A DNA stretch of 64,000 nt from Acidobacteria subdivision 2 bacterium RH1 MAG20 (GTDB lineage Bacteria; Acidobacteriota; Terriglobia; Terriglobales; Acidobacteriaceae). Within the stretch, counting starts at the first letter, position 1, and each line of letters begins with the position of its first letter. Under the pieces are notes generated by a model. The model worked only from the letters and a program-made list of their open reading frames with translations. It had not been told where the DNA came from and did not search any database. Shown here one piece after another: positions 7,643 through 20,797 of this stretch. The stretch lies in NCBI GenBank assembly GCA_002197545.1, contig NFUO01000702.1, forward strand, positions 1 to 64,000. The letters run 5' to 3'. The translations under genes and the position numbers were made by a program.

Positions 7643-8431
7643 TCACTCCAGGAAGAGCGGCATCTCGGGAGTGGCCGCAATGAGTCCGCGGGTATATTCA
7701 TGCTGCGGAGCCTCGCATACCTGTTCGCAATCACCGTATTCCACGAGGCGGCCCCGCTTCATCACCGCTACGCGGTCACACAGATAGCGCACCAGCGGCA
7801 TCGAGTGCGAGATAAACAGATACGTCAGGCCATACTTCTGCTGCAACTCGCGCAATAGGTTCACCACCTGCGCCCCGACCGAAACATCCAGAGCGCTTAC
7901 CGGCTCGTCGAGCACCAGAAACTCCGGCCGCAACGCCAATGCCCGCGCAATATTGATTCGCTGCCGCTGTCCTCCGCTGAACTCGTGCGGATACCGCTCC
8001 AGCGCCGACGCATCCAGCCCAACTTCGCTCAGCATCGACTCCAACTGTTCCCTGTTCCCTGCGCCCTGTTCCCTATGGATTGCAAACGGCTCAGCAAGAA
8101 TTTGCCGCACCTTCATGCGAGGATTCAGCGCGGCATAGGGGTCCTGAAAGACGATCTGCATTCGCCGCCGCATCTTTCGCATCTCGTAGGAACCGGCTGC
8201 CAGCAGATCCACACCGTCGTATTGGATCGCACCCGCCGTTGGCTTCATCAGGCGCAGCAGCATCCGTGCCACAGTGCTCTTGCCGCTGCCGGATTCTCCC
8301 ACCAGCCCTATCGTCTCGCCTCGACGAATCGCAAACGAAACGTCATCCACGACGCGCACTGCACTGCTTCCGCGTGCGTACTCCTTCACCAGCCCTCGCG
8401 CTTCCACCAGCGTCGCCGCATCCATCGACAT
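7643..8431 (-). CDS. Peptide-type ABC transporter ATP-binding protein (DppF/OppF-like), orphan
   Basis: Cytoplasmic ATPase of oligopeptide/nickel-type ABC importers. Walker A is [12 protein letters not shown], the Q-loop is [15 protein letters not shown], the signature is [16 protein letters not shown], Walker B is [12 protein letters not shown], and the H-switch is FISHSM. At 262 aa it is slightly shorter than DppF; the C-terminal oligopeptide domain is reduced. ATG 8431 ([14 protein letters not shown]) was chosen because longer versions run into the divergent SDR gene. No permease, binding protein or second ATPase lies nearby, so it is an orphan. Between Q-loop and signature it carries a short insert [10 protein letters not shown] encoded by a DNA microrepeat (8045-8075). 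Confidence 0.85.
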   Translation of the reverse strand: MSMDAATLVEARGLVKEYARGSSAVRVVDDVSFAIRRGETIGLVGESGSGKSTVARMLLRLMKPTAGAIQYDGVDLLAAGSYEMRKMRRRMQIVFQDPYAALNPRMKVRQILAEPFAIHREQGAGNREQLESMLSEVGLDASALERYPHEFSGGQRQRINIARALALRPEFLVLDEPVSALDVSVGAQVVNLLRELQQKYGLTYLFISHSMPLVRYLCDRVAVMKRGRLVEYGDCEQVCEAPQHEYTRGLIAATPEMPLFLE

Positions 8432-8471
8432 AGCCGGATGGTAGCATCGAAATCCAGGAGTCCGTTCGAGC

Positions 8472-9212
8472 ATGACGAAGTCCAGCGTTGCCCTTGCCTC
8501 CCCCGCCGGAAAAACCGCTCTTGTTACTGGAGGCAGCGCCGGCATCGGCTGGGCCACCGCGATTGCCCTTGCCCGTCAAGGAGCGAATTTAGTTGTTACC
8601 GCGCGTCGCGAAGAACGGCTTCGCCAACTCTGCGCTGAGATCGAAGCTATGGGCGCGAAAGCTGTCTTCTATGCCGGAGATGCTGCCGAAGAAGCCACCG
8701 CTCGACAGTCCATCGCACTTGCTCTCAGCACCTTCGGCCATCTCGATATTGTTATCAACAACGCTGGAGCAGGGAATTACAAAAACCTTGTCGATACCTC
8801 AGCCGAAGAGTACGACGCCCTGATGAACGCCAATATGAAGTCGAGCTTTCTTTTTGCCCGGCATGCCGCGCCGCCGATGATCGAACAGAAGAGCGGCATC
8901 CTGCTCTTCATCTCCTCCGTGGCTGGATTACAGGGCTTCGCCGGAGAGGCCGTCTACTGCGCCAGTAAGTTTGCCCAGATCGGTTTCGCGCAGGCACTCG
9001 ACGCTGAACTTCGCAAGCATGGCATCAAGGTTGGAGTCATCTGTCCAGGTGGTGTAAAAACGGAGTTTGCCCTGGGACACGGTCGTACCGAAGAGTACAT
9101 TCGCAACTCGCACATGATGATACCGCACGAAGTCGCCGATGCCATCGTCTTCGCCTGCCTCCAGCCTCCCAATGTCCGCATCCCCCAGATGACCGTGCGG
9201 CACATGGGTTAA
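8472..9212 (+). CDS. Short-chain dehydrogenase/reductase
   Basis: Classical SDR of 246 aa. The cofactor motif is TGGSAGIGWATAIA (about residues 19-32), and the following VVTARREERL, with Arg after the second strand, favours NADP(H). NNAGAGNYK is the structural motif. The catalytic residues are Ser in FISSVAGL, Tyr in VYCASK and its Lys four residues later; CPGGVKTEF follows. The substrate is unknown; the overall pattern is that of the 3-oxoacyl-ACP reductase/YdfG-like group. It is divergent from the ABC ATPase, with about 40 bases between the starts, so the promoters must overlap. It converges with the amidase gene. Confidence 0.88.
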   Translation: MTKSSVALASPAGKTALVTGGSAGIGWATAIALARQGANLVVTARREERLRQLCAEIEAMGAKAVFYAGDAAEEATARQSIALALSTFGHLDIVINNAGAGNYKNLVDTSAEEYDALMNANMKSSFLFARHAAPPMIEQKSGILLFISSVAGLQGFAGEAVYCASKFAQIGFAQALDAELRKHGIKVGVICPGGVKTEFALGHGRTEEYIRNSHMMIPHEVADAIVFACLQPPNVRIPQMTVRHMG

Positions 9213-9232
9213 GCGGGGTCGATACCAACACT

Positions 9233-11077
9233 TCATCCCAGCGTTGGATGCATTCGATGAAAGCCTGTGGTCTCCTGATAAGCTCTGGCAAAAGCTGCCA
9301 ACCGCGCATCCGAGTACAGAGATCCCAGAAAAGTAAGTGAAACCGGAGTGCCCGGGCCACCCACATTCTCGAGTGCGCCGTCTCCATCATTAGCCGGTTT
9401 TGGAGCATCCGCTCCACGGAGCCCGTTCGGCAATATGATCGCTGGATGGCCGGTCAGGTTGGTTGCCGTCAGTTGCGCGCCCTCCCACGGCGTCACGATC
9501 ACATCTACCTCAGCAAATAACTTCGCCATCGCCGCCATCGCCAGTGTCCGCGCACGCTGCGCCTGAATGTAGTCGACCGCCGAATAAAACCGGGCTACAC
9601 GAAACTGATTTGGCCAGTCAAAGCTCTTCTGCCCCGTCAGCAGCTTGTCTCGGCCACTCAACGTCAATTCATCGAATGCCGCCGCGCCCTCTGCCTCCAG
9701 CAGTGGCGTCATATCTCCAAAATGACAGCCATGAGGCATCTCCACCGGCACTAGCTTTACTCCCATCTTCCGCAGAGCGTCTAACGCTGCAAGCCCATAT
9801 TTGGCGTCGTAAATATTCCGCTCGATGTTCTTTTTCCGCGCCTCTGTCGCTTTCGCCGGGATGACAGAAACATCAAACGCACTCTTCAAATATCCCACCC
9901 GCAGAGTCTTCCAGTCGAAGTCAGCATCCCAGTTGAACGCTGCATCCTTGACCGCCAGATCATGCCCGTCCGGGCCATAGATGGCGCTCAACACCAGCGC
10001 GCAGTCTTCGACCGACCGGCAGATCGGCCCAATCTTGTCCATCGTCCAACTTAGCGCCATCGCTCCCGTGCGCGGCACGAAGCCGAAGGTAGGACGCAGC
10101 CCAGTCACGCCGCACCGCGTACTTGGCGACGCGATAGACCCCAGCGTCTCCGTCCCAATCGCAAATCCGACGCACCCTGCCGATGCCGCAGAGGCGCTTC
10201 CTGCCGAAGAACCACTCGACCCCTGGCGCATGTTCCACGGATTTCGCGTGCGCCCGCCAAACCACAGATCGCCCTCCGCCAGTGCGCCCATGCTCAACTT
10301 CGCCACCAGGACTGCCCCTGCTGCATCCAGTCGCTGGACGACCGCTGCATCGTAATCAAACCGCTGATCTTCAAACCCGGCCGCTCCCCACGTCGTCCGA
10401 TATCCCTTCACCGCCAACAGGTCCTTCGCTCCCCACGGAATCCCATGCAGCGGTCCCCGATACTTGCCAGCCGCAATCTCCGCATCGGCTGCGGCAGCAC
10501 TTGCCAATGCTCGCTCCTCTGTCAGCGTAATCACAAAATGTAACGGCGAATCGTACTTTTTCAAACGGGTCAGATACATCTTCGTCAGTGCAACCGAAGT
10601 CACCTTACGCGTCTTTATCAGCTCTGCCAGCTCCCGTACCGTCGCAAACGCGAGCGCGTCCGAATCTTCGCTTGCGGCCAGTCGCGAGACGTCTGGAGCC
10701 GCGCTTATCTTCAGCGGCTTGCGGACCGTATCGAGCGTCACCCCTGGAGGCACCGGATCGAAGACAAAGGCTGGAGCAACGCTGTTCGGCAGATGCAGCG
10801 TACGGATGACCATGACGGAATCCCGCTGATCTTTCAGCCCTTCCAGCATCATCTTCTTTTGTTCGCCGGTCACGGTGATGCCGGCAATTACCGCCGCTGC
10901 ATCGATCATCTCCGGCGTAATCTTCTCTAACTCATGCGTTCCCGCTTTCGCCGGAGTTTGCGCTTGTGCCATGCCAAGCAAGACCCCCGGCAAAAGCGTC
11001 TGCCCTAATCCCACAACAGAACAAATTCCAAGAAATCGCCGTCGATCCACCAGTCCAGAAGAATACTGTTCGCTCAT
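9233..11077 (-). CDS. Tat-exported amidase (amidase signature family)
   Basis: A 614-residue amide hydrolase related to GatA/fatty-acid amide hydrolase. The Ser-cisSer-Lys triad is present: Lys in GIPWGAKDLLAVKGY, the signature stretch QGSSGSSAGSASAASAG, and the nucleophile in GTETLGSIASPS. The N terminus carries a twin-arginine signal (DRRRFLGICSVVGLGQTLLP), so a periplasmic or membrane-attached enzyme is expected. A roughly 100-residue segment between signal and core is longer than in GatA. ATG 11077 gives a Tat signal of normal length; upstream ATG codons at 11116 and 11107 are possible. The natural substrate cannot be told. Confidence 0.88.
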   Translation of the reverse strand: MSEQYSSGLVDRRRFLGICSVVGLGQTLLPGVLLGMAQAQTPAKAGTHELEKITPEMIDAAAVIAGITVTGEQKKMMLEGLKDQRDSVMVIRTLHLPNSVAPAFVFDPVPPGVTLDTVRKPLKISAAPDVSRLAASEDSDALAFATVRELAELIKTRKVTSVALTKMYLTRLKKYDSPLHFVITLTEERALASAAAADAEIAAGKYRGPLHGIPWGAKDLLAVKGYRTTWGAAGFEDQRFDYDAAVVQRLDAAGAVLVAKLSMGALAEGDLWFGGRTRNPWNMRQGSSGSSAGSASAASAGCVGFAIGTETLGSIASPSTRCGVTGLRPTFGFVPRTGAMALSWTMDKIGPICRSVEDCALVLSAIYGPDGHDLAVKDAAFNWDADFDWKTLRVGYLKSAFDVSVIPAKATEARKKNIERNIYDAKYGLAALDALRKMGVKLVPVEMPHGCHFGDMTPLLEAEGAAAFDELTLSGRDKLLTGQKSFDWPNQFRVARFYSAVDYIQAQRARTLAMAAMAKLFAEVDVIVTPWEGAQLTATNLTGHPAIILPNGLRGADAPKPANDGDGALENVGGPGTPVSLTFLGSLYSDARLAAFARAYQETTGFHRMHPTLG

Positions 11078-11140
11078 CCCCGCATTATTGCATTGGCGGG
11101 AAATCATCTCGCACAAAAGTTATTTATATTGTGCAAAGCA

Positions 11141-11166
11141 AAAGGCCCGCACGAGGCAAGGCCTTT
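11141..11166 (-). terminator. Rho-independent terminator of the PfpI/DJ-1 gene
   Basis: AAAGGCC (11141-11147) and GGCCTTT (11160-11166) form a perfect 7-bp stem. Read leftward it is followed by TTTTGCTTTGC. It begins 15 bases after the stop of the leftward gene at 11182-11778 and precedes the amidase gene. Confidence 0.65.
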
Positions 11167-11181
11167 GTAGAAGATTCATTC

Positions 11182-11778
11182 TTATTCAAGCGAAGAACTC
11201 GCGTTAGTTGATGAATTACTAAGGAGCGCAAGAAATTGCTTCAACCATTCGACGTGGGCGGTCCACGCTGGGCCAGTGACATAATTGCGGTCGGTCACCG
11301 CGGCTTCGAGCGGTAGGTCGACGTATTCACCGCCAGCAGCGGTGACCTCTGGTCCGCAGGCGGGATAGGCGCTAATTCTGCGACCCTTGACGACACCCGC
11401 AGCGGTAAGAATCTGCGCGCCATGACAGATAGACGCGATAGGCTTCTTCGCCTCATCGAAGTGTTTCACCATTGCCAGCAAGTCCCGGTTCAGGCGCAGG
11501 TATTCCGGCGCACGGCCTCCAGGGATCACCAGTGCATCGTAATCCTCTGCCTTGACCTCAGAGAAAGTTGCATTGAGCGTGAAATTGTGGCCGCGCTTTT
11601 CGGTGTAGGTTTGATCGCCTTCAAAATCATGGATTGCCGTGCGGACAGTCTGGCCGGCCTTCTTGCCAGGACAGACTGCACTCACCTGATGCCCTGCAAT
11701 CTGCAGTGCCTGAAAGGGCACCATGAGCTCGTAGTCTTCAACAAAGTCTCCAGCCAGGATGAGAATTTTCTTTGCCAT
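11182..11778 (-). CDS. PfpI/DJ-1 superfamily protein
   Basis: A 198-residue cytosolic protein of the class I glutamine amidotransferase-like DJ-1/PfpI superfamily. The nucleophile elbow reads [10 protein letters not shown] with the reactive Cys, and an acidic residue that may activate it lies near the N terminus ([13 protein letters not shown]). [10 protein letters not shown] is a family motif. Relatives are annotated as intracellular proteases, deglycases or glyoxalase III; the activity cannot be chosen from sequence. ATG 11778 has GGAG five bases upstream. It lies 123 bases downstream of gyrB on the same strand and ends at a good terminator. Confidence 0.88.
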   Translation of the reverse strand: MAKKILILAGDFVEDYELMVPFQALQIAGHQVSAVCPGKKAGQTVRTAIHDFEGDQTYTEKRGHNFTLNATFSEVKAEDYDALVIPGGRAPEYLRLNRDLLAMVKHFDEAKKPIASICHGAQILTAAGVVKGRRISAYPACGPEVTAAGGEYVDLPLEAAVTDRNYVTGPAWTAHVEWLKQFLALLSNSSTNASSSLE

Positions 11779-11901
11779 TGCAACTCCTTCTTATCTTCTT
11801 GTCTTCAGATGCGTGCGGCGGCAAATAGATTGCCGAGTGCGCACTCATATACATACGCACGCGACATAAATAAATAGCAGGAGCTCCAACTACGATGCGC
11901 G

Positions 11902-14932
<3,031 letters not shown>

Positions 14933-17900
14933 ATGTGGATCGTAAAATTAGCCCTTAATCGGCCCTACACCTTCATCGTGCTGGCGATCCTCATTCTCAT
15001 TGGGGCCCCCGTCGTCATTCTGCGCACGCCCACCGATATCTTCCCCAATATCAATATCCCGGTCGTCTCCGTCGCCTGGACCTATACCGGACTCAACCCA
15101 GAGGAACTTGAGGGCCGTGTCACAACGCCTTTTGAGAAGGCCGTCACCACGTTGGTCGATAACGTTCAGCACGTCGAATCCACCACCGTCAATGGCTGGG
15201 CTGTCGTCAAGATCTACCTTCAGCCCGGTGCCAGCCTCGATACCGCCAATGCGCAGGTAAGCAGCACCTCGGAGTTCATGCTCAAGTCGCTCCCTCCCGG
15301 GATTCTGCCGCCGGAGATTATCGACTTCAGCGCCTCAAGCGTCCCTATCCTTCAGCTCGGCCTCTCCGGGAGAGGCCTGTCAGAGCAGCAGTTGAACGAT
15401 CTCGGCCTCAACTTCGTTCGTCCTCAGCTCGTTACTGTCCTTGGCGCCATCGTGCCAAACGTTTACGGTGGCAAGCAGCGCTCGATCATGATCAATCTCA
15501 ACCCCAGACTCCTGCAGGCAAAAGGGTTGTCTCCTCTCGATATCCTCAATGCGATGTCGCAGCAAAATGTCGTCCAGCCGGGTGGTACAGCGAAGATCGG
15601 CAGAGATGAATATGACATTCTGCTGAACTCCTCTCCTCTGACGATAGAAGGACTTGGCAATCTTCCCATCCGGCAGGTCAACGGTGCCACGGTCTACATT
15701 CGGGACGTAGCTACCGTCTCAGATGGCAGCATCCCGCAGACCAACGTCGTTCGGCAGGATGGACACCGGGGCGTCCTGCTCACCGTTCTGAAGTCAGGCA
15801 ATGCATCGACTCTCAATGTCGTCGACGGAATTCGCGACTTGCTTCCCCGGCTCAAAACCACCTTACCGCCTGAGCTGAATATAAGACTCCTCGGCGACCA
15901 GTCCCTCTTCGTTCGCGCCTCCATTCAAGGCGTCATACGCGAAGCCATCATTGCCGCCGCGCTGACTGGCCTGATGATCCTGCTTTTTCTTGGTAGCTGG
16001 CGCAGCACTGTCATCATCGCCATCTCCATTCCGCTGTCGATTCTCACATCCATCATCGTGCTCAGCTTCCTTGGAGAGACGATCAATATCATGACGCTGG
16101 GCGGCCTCGCCCTCGCCGTCGGCATTCTTGTCGACGACGCCACCGTCACCATCGAAAACATCGAGCGCTATCTGGAAGGAGGCCAGGGACTCCACGAAGC
16201 CATCCTCAATGGCGCCTCCCAGATCTCCGTTCCGGCCCTTGTCTCCACGCTTTGCATCTGCATCGTCTTCCTGCCGATGTTCTTCTTGAGTGGGGTCTCT
16301 CGCTTCTTGTTCGTTCCACTCGCTGAAGCTGTCGTCTTCGCCATGCTCGCCTCCTATGTTCTGTCGCGGACTCTGGTGCCGACTATGGCGATGTATCTGC
16401 TAAAGGTGCACAACCATCAGATCGTGCCCTCACGCAACATCTTCGCCATATTTCATCGCAGCTTCGAGCGCGGCTTTGAGCGCATTCGCCTCACCTATCA
16501 GGACGTTCTCACCCGTCTCGTCCATGCGCGGCTGCTCTTTGTCCCGGTCTTCCTCCTTCTCTGTCTCTGCGCTTTCATTCTGGTTCCGTTCCTGGGTCAG
16601 AACTTCTTTCCCAATACCGATAATGGCTCATTTATTCTGCATCTCCGCGCCAAAAGTGGAACGCGTATCGAGGAGACGGCGCGTCTGAGCGATCTGGTGG
16701 AACAGTCAATCCGCAAGACCATCCCGCCAGCAGAGTTGGACAATATTCTCGATAACATCGGGCTCCCGTACAGTCCGATGAACTTTCAACACGCCACCTC
16801 CGGCCTTATCGGTTCAGGCGATGCCGATATCCTCGTCTCGCTTAAAGAGAACCACCATCCCACCGAAAACTACGTGCGTACCCTGCGAGATAAGATCTCG
16901 CGTGAATTCCCCGGCACTACCTTCTATTTCCTGCCATCGGATATCGTCACGCAAATCCTCAACTTCGGGCTGCCCTCGCCGATTGATGTGCAGTTGGAGG
17001 GAGCTGATATCGCCGGCGATCGCAAGGTCGCCAACGATATTCTGCGTCAGTTGAGGCAGGTGCCGGGTCTGGTTGATCTGCGCATCCAGCAGCCCGACGA
17101 TTACCCTACACTGAAGGTCAGCGTGGACCGCACCAAAGCGTCGCAAGGCGGCTACACCGAGCGCGATGTAGGCGGCAGCATCGTCAACATACTTAGCGGA
17201 AGTTCGCAACTCAGTCCTATGTTCTTCCTGAACATGAAAAACGGTGTCAACTACAACATCGTGGCCCAGACACCGCAGTACGATATTCAATCACTGAGCG
17301 ATCTGCGCAATATTCCAATTACCGCTCCGGCGATGCAACGTCCCGAGATTCTGGCCGACGTTGCCAACATCACTCGTGGCTCTGAGATGGCTGTCGTGAA
17401 CCACTATAACCTTCGCCGCGTGCTCGACATCTACGGCAACGTGGAGGACCGCGACCTCGGCTCCATCTCACGCCAGATCGACAAGATCGTCGACGCCAGC
17501 CAAAAATCGCTTCCGCGCGGAAGTTTCATTCGGGTACGTGGTCAGATCGAGACAATGCGTACCTCCTACCTTGGCCTGCTCTCAGGTCTCGGTTTCGCCA
17601 TCGTTCTCGTCTACCTTTTGATCGTCGTAAATTTTCAATCGTGGCTCGATCCCTTCATTATCATCACAGCTTTGCCCGCCGCGCTCGCCGGCATTGTTCT
17701 CTTCCTCTTCATCACGCGTACAACGCTTAGCGTCCCGGCGCTGATGGGGGCAATCATGTGCATGGGCGTCGCCACGGCAAACAGTATTCTGGTAGTGTCC
17801 TTCGCGAAAGAGCGCCTCGAACAGCACGGAGACGCAGTCGCTGCCGCGCTCGAAGCCGGCGCCACCCGCTTCCGTCCTGTCATTATGACCGCGCTTGCCA

Positions 17901-18106
17901 TGATTATCGGCATGATTCCGATGGCTCTCGGCGTAGGCGACGGCGGCGAACAGAATGCGCCCCTGGGACGCGCCGTCATCGGCGGCCTCTCCTGTGCCAC
18001 CGTAGCGACCCTGGTCTTCGTCCCCGCGATCTTCAGCCTGCTGCATGGCCGCCGCAGACCGAACCCGGAGCCAGCAATCGGACAAGAATTTCAGGAGCTA
18101 GTATGA
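14933..18106 (+). CDS. RND efflux transporter, inner-membrane permease
   Basis: Proton-driven RND permease of 1057 aa, AcrB-like layout: TM1 at the very N terminus (MWIVKLALNRPYTFIVLAIL), a large periplasmic domain, TM2-6, a second periplasmic domain, and TM7-12. The proton-relay motif GGLALAVGILVDDATVTIEN, with the paired aspartates near residue 401, sits in TM4. The C-terminal repeat GAIMCMGVATANSILVV is also present. Its substrate is unknown; the sequence resembles the multidrug/lipophile class more than the metal class. Its stop overlaps the adaptor start as ATGA, so the pump is one operon. No local regulator gene is adjacent. Confidence 0.95.
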   Translation: MWIVKLALNRPYTFIVLAILILIGAPVVILRTPTDIFPNINIPVVSVAWTYTGLNPEELEGRVTTPFEKAVTTLVDNVQHVESTTVNGWAVVKIYLQPGASLDTANAQVSSTSEFMLKSLPPGILPPEIIDFSASSVPILQLGLSGRGLSEQQLNDLGLNFVRPQLVTVLGAIVPNVYGGKQRSIMINLNPRLLQAKGLSPLDILNAMSQQNVVQPGGTAKIGRDEYDILLNSSPLTIEGLGNLPIRQVNGATVYIRDVATVSDGSIPQTNVVRQDGHRGVLLTVLKSGNASTLNVVDGIRDLLPRLKTTLPPELNIRLLGDQSLFVRASIQGVIREAIIAAALTGLMILLFLGSWRSTVIIAISIPLSILTSIIVLSFLGETINIMTLGGLALAVGILVDDATVTIENIERYLEGGQGLHEAILNGASQISVPALVSTLCICIVFLPMFFLSGVSRFLFVPLAEAVVFAMLASYVLSRTLVPTMAMYLLKVHNHQIVPSRNIFAIFHRSFERGFERIRLTYQDVLTRLVHARLLFVPVFLLLCLCAFILVPFLGQNFFPNTDNGSFILHLRAKSGTRIEETARLSDLVEQSIRKTIPPAELDNILDNIGLPYSPMNFQHATSGLIGSGDADILVSLKENHHPTENYVRTLRDKISREFPGTTFYFLPSDIVTQILNFGLPSPIDVQLEGADIAGDRKVANDILRQLRQVPGLVDLRIQQPDDYPTLKVSVDRTKASQGGYTERDVGGSIVNILSGSSQLSPMFFLNMKNGVNYNIVAQTPQYDIQSLSDLRNIPITAPAMQRPEILADVANITRGSEMAVVNHYNLRRVLDIYGNVEDRDLGSISRQIDKIVDASQKSLPRGSFIRVRGQIETMRTSYLGLLSGLGFAIVLVYLLIVVNFQSWLDPFIIITALPAALAGIVLFLFITRTTLSVPALMGAIMCMGVATANSILVVSFAKERLEQHGDAVAAALEAGATRFRPVIMTALAMIIGMIPMALGVGDGGEQNAPLGRAVIGGLSCATVATLVFVPAIFSLLHGRRRPNPEPAIGQEFQELV

Positions 18107-19314
18107 ATACCGACATGACCACACCCTCACAAGATCCCTTGACCACGCCGCCTCCCGTGCCTGAAGAGCGCGGTTTCTCCACCGGCGTCTGGATCACTCT
18201 GGCTGTGGTCGCCATTGCTCTTGTCGCCGTCATCGTCTTCGGCATCATCTCCCGAGCCACTGCGGAACGCAATCTCGAAAAGCGGACCAACGCGGCGGCG
18301 ATTCCAACAGTAAATGTCATTCATCCCTCTGCTGCTCCGCTCTCGCCCGAGATATCCCTCCCCGGCAACACTGAGGCTTACATAGACACGCCCATCTATG
18401 CGCGGACCAACGGATATCTCAAAACCTGGTACTTCGATATCGGCGCTCATGTACGCAAGGGACAGTTGATGGCGCAGATCGAGACCCCCGAACTCGACCA
18501 GCAGTTACAGGTGGCCGAGGCTGATCTCAAAAGTGCCGAAGCAAACCTTAATCTCGCCAACACCACGGCAACCCGCTATATCAACCTGTTGAAGACCAAC
18601 TCCGTCTCCAAGCAGGAGACCGACCAGGCCACCAGCGACGCCGCAGCGAAACAGGCAGCTGTCGATTCGGCAATGGCAAACGTCCGCCGCCTGCGGCAGA
18701 TTCAGTCCTTCGAGCAGGTCTATGCCCCCTTTGACGGTATCGTCACGGCACGCAATACGGATTTCGGCGCCTTGATCGACGCCGGCTCCGCCTCCGCCCC
18801 AAAAGAACTCTTTCACCTGGCGGCCATCAACAAGATCCGCGTTTATGTTCCCGTGCCGGAGGCGTATGCGGGCGACATCAAGAACGGCGGCAAGGCCACG
18901 CTTACGCTTGGCGAATCTACGGGCCACGCTTTCGAGGGAACGATCACGCGCAACTCCAACATGATTGATCCTGCATCCCGCACTCTCAATGTCGAAGTCG
19001 ATGTGGAGAATCCCAGGGGGCTGCTGCTTCCCGGCTCGTATGTCTTCGTCCACTTCAAAGTGCCGGAGCGCATCGCGAATCTCACCATCCCATCGAACAC
19101 TCTTCTCTTCCGCAGTGAAGGTCTGCAAGTCGGCGTCGTTCGCAACGGTCGAGTTGCGCTCGTGCCCATCACCATCACTCACGATGCGGGACAGGTCGTC
19201 GAGGTCTCTGCCTCCGATCTCAAGCCCACCGACGAAGTCATCCTCGATCCCTCGGACTCCCTTACCGAAGGCCAGCAGGTTCATGTCAGCCAGCAGAAAC
19301 AGGCGGGTGAGTAA
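18103..19314 (+). CDS. RND efflux periplasmic adaptor (membrane fusion protein)
   Basis: A 403-residue HlyD/AcrA-family adaptor linking the permease to the outer-membrane channel. The N terminus is a cytoplasmic Pro-rich tail, then one transmembrane anchor (GVWITLAVVAIALVAVIVFG), in place of a lipoprotein signal. The lipoyl/barrel halves read ISLPGNTEAYIDTPIYARTN and YAPFDGIVTARNTDFGALID. Between them lies a coiled-coil hairpin (residues about 125-190) rich in Ala and Gln. ATG 18103 follows CAGGAGCTAGT and overlaps the permease stop; the frame is open further upstream but that part lies inside the permease gene. Its own stop overlaps the next gene by one base. Confidence 0.93.
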   Translation: MNTDMTTPSQDPLTTPPPVPEERGFSTGVWITLAVVAIALVAVIVFGIISRATAERNLEKRTNAAAIPTVNVIHPSAAPLSPEISLPGNTEAYIDTPIYARTNGYLKTWYFDIGAHVRKGQLMAQIETPELDQQLQVAEADLKSAEANLNLANTTATRYINLLKTNSVSKQETDQATSDAAAKQAAVDSAMANVRRLRQIQSFEQVYAPFDGIVTARNTDFGALIDAGSASAPKELFHLAAINKIRVYVPVPEAYAGDIKNGGKATLTLGESTGHAFEGTITRNSNMIDPASRTLNVEVDVENPRGLLLPGSYVFVHFKVPERIANLTIPSNTLLFRSEGLQVGVVRNGRVALVPITITHDAGQVVEVSASDLKPTDEVILDPSDSLTEGQQVHVSQQKQAGE

Positions 19315-20777
19315 TGAACCGCTTTGCCATCGCCACATCCAGTCTTGCGGCACTCCTTTTCACCGGCTGTATGGTCGGCCCCAGGTACGTCAAGCCGACA
19401 GTTCCTCTGGCACCTGCCTATAAAGAGGCATTCCCCAATACAGATACCTACAAGGAAGATGCCAACTGGCATCCCGCTCAACCAGCCGATACAGCTCTGC
19501 GCGGAGACTGGTGGACGATCTTCGGAGACGACCAGCTCAACGCGCTTGAGCCAAAGATAGCCGCCGAAAATCAGGACCTCAGAGCCGCGGAAGCCCGCTT
19601 CCGCCAGGCCCGGGCTCTTATCCAGTACAACCGTTCCGGGCTCTCGCCCACGATCGGCGTCTCGCCCTTCGCAGGCGGCCTGCGCAATTCCGCGAACCGT
19701 CCCTATATCAATGCAACCAGTACCAATAGCGGCAACAGCGCAGCCGATCTGCAATTGCCGTTCGACCTCAACTATGAAATCGACCTCTGGGGACGCATCC
19801 GCCACGGCGTCAATGCCGCTCGCGAAGAGGCACAGGCCAGCGCCGGAGACATGCAAACGGCCATGCTGAGCCTGCAAGCCGAACTTGCCATCGACTACTT
19901 CGAGGCGCGCACTGCGGACGCCGAAGAGAAGCTCCTGAAGGACACCGTAAAGGACTACGAGGATGCCTACAGCATCACCAACAACCGCTTCGTAGGCGGC
20001 GTCGCCCCGCAATCCGACGTCGACCAGGCTAGAACACAACTCGAAGCAGCACGAGTCGAAGCCAGCGACATTACGCTGCTACGCGCACAGTACGAACACG
20101 CGATCGCCGTTCTCCTCGGCCAGCCGCCAGCAACGTTTACCCTGGCCGCCGTCCCGCTCAATGCCCGTCCTCCTGCCATTCCGGCAGGCTTGCCATCCGA
20201 ACTGCTGGAGCGCCGCCCCGACATCGCCGCCGCCGAACGCCGTGTCGCCGAGGCCAACGACCGCATCGGCATCGCGCGCGCGGCCTACTTTCCCACTCTT
20301 TCGCTCAATGCAGTGGCAGGCTACGAATCGACTGCGCTGACCAGCCTTCTCAGCCGTTCGAGCTTCCTCTGGGCTGTCGGTCCCACGTTGTCGCAGACGC
20401 TCTTCGACGCAGGCCGCCGCCGCGCCGCATCCGAGCAGGCCCTCGCCGCCTACGACGAGACCGTCGCCAACTATCGCCAGACATCGTTCACTGCCTTTCA
20501 GCAGGTTGAGGACAACCTCACCGCTCTCCGCGTTCTTCACCAGGAAGCCGAACACCAGCGCCAGGCGACCCAGTCCGCTCTGGCGGCACAACAGATCTTC
20601 AACAACCGCTACGTCGGCGGTCTCGACACCTACCTGCAGGTCGTCACCGCGCAGACCACCGCGCTGAACAACGAGCGCAACGACATCGATATCATGCGCC
20701 GCCAGATGGACGCCAGTGTCCTGCTCATCAAGGCCCTCGGAGGAGGATGGAACGTCGCCAACTTGCCCAAGCTCTGA
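19314..20777 (+). CDS. RND efflux outer-membrane lipoprotein (NodT/OprM family)
   Basis: A 487-residue TolC-like channel of the NodT/OprM lipoprotein class. The signal peptide ends in the lipobox LLFTGC with Cys19, so the mature protein is lipid-anchored. Two outer membrane efflux repeats are visible, each with the long Ala/Gln-rich helices and the conserved Asn-Arg-Tyr/Phe-x-x-G-x-x-x-x-x-D/L pattern (NNRFVGGVAPQSDVDQA and NNRYVGGLDTYLQVVTA). LPSELLERRPDIAAAERRV marks the start of the second half. It is the last gene of the pump operon; its ATG shares the final A of the adaptor stop codon. Confidence 0.94.
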   Translation: MNRFAIATSSLAALLFTGCMVGPRYVKPTVPLAPAYKEAFPNTDTYKEDANWHPAQPADTALRGDWWTIFGDDQLNALEPKIAAENQDLRAAEARFRQARALIQYNRSGLSPTIGVSPFAGGLRNSANRPYINATSTNSGNSAADLQLPFDLNYEIDLWGRIRHGVNAAREEAQASAGDMQTAMLSLQAELAIDYFEARTADAEEKLLKDTVKDYEDAYSITNNRFVGGVAPQSDVDQARTQLEAARVEASDITLLRAQYEHAIAVLLGQPPATFTLAAVPLNARPPAIPAGLPSELLERRPDIAAAERRVAEANDRIGIARAAYFPTLSLNAVAGYESTALTSLLSRSSFLWAVGPTLSQTLFDAGRRRAASEQALAAYDETVANYRQTSFTAFQQVEDNLTALRVLHQEAEHQRQATQSALAAQQIFNNRYVGGLDTYLQVVTAQTTALNNERNDIDIMRRQMDASVLLIKALGGGWNVANLPKL

Positions 20778-20797
20778 CAACTCTCTACCTCACCCAG

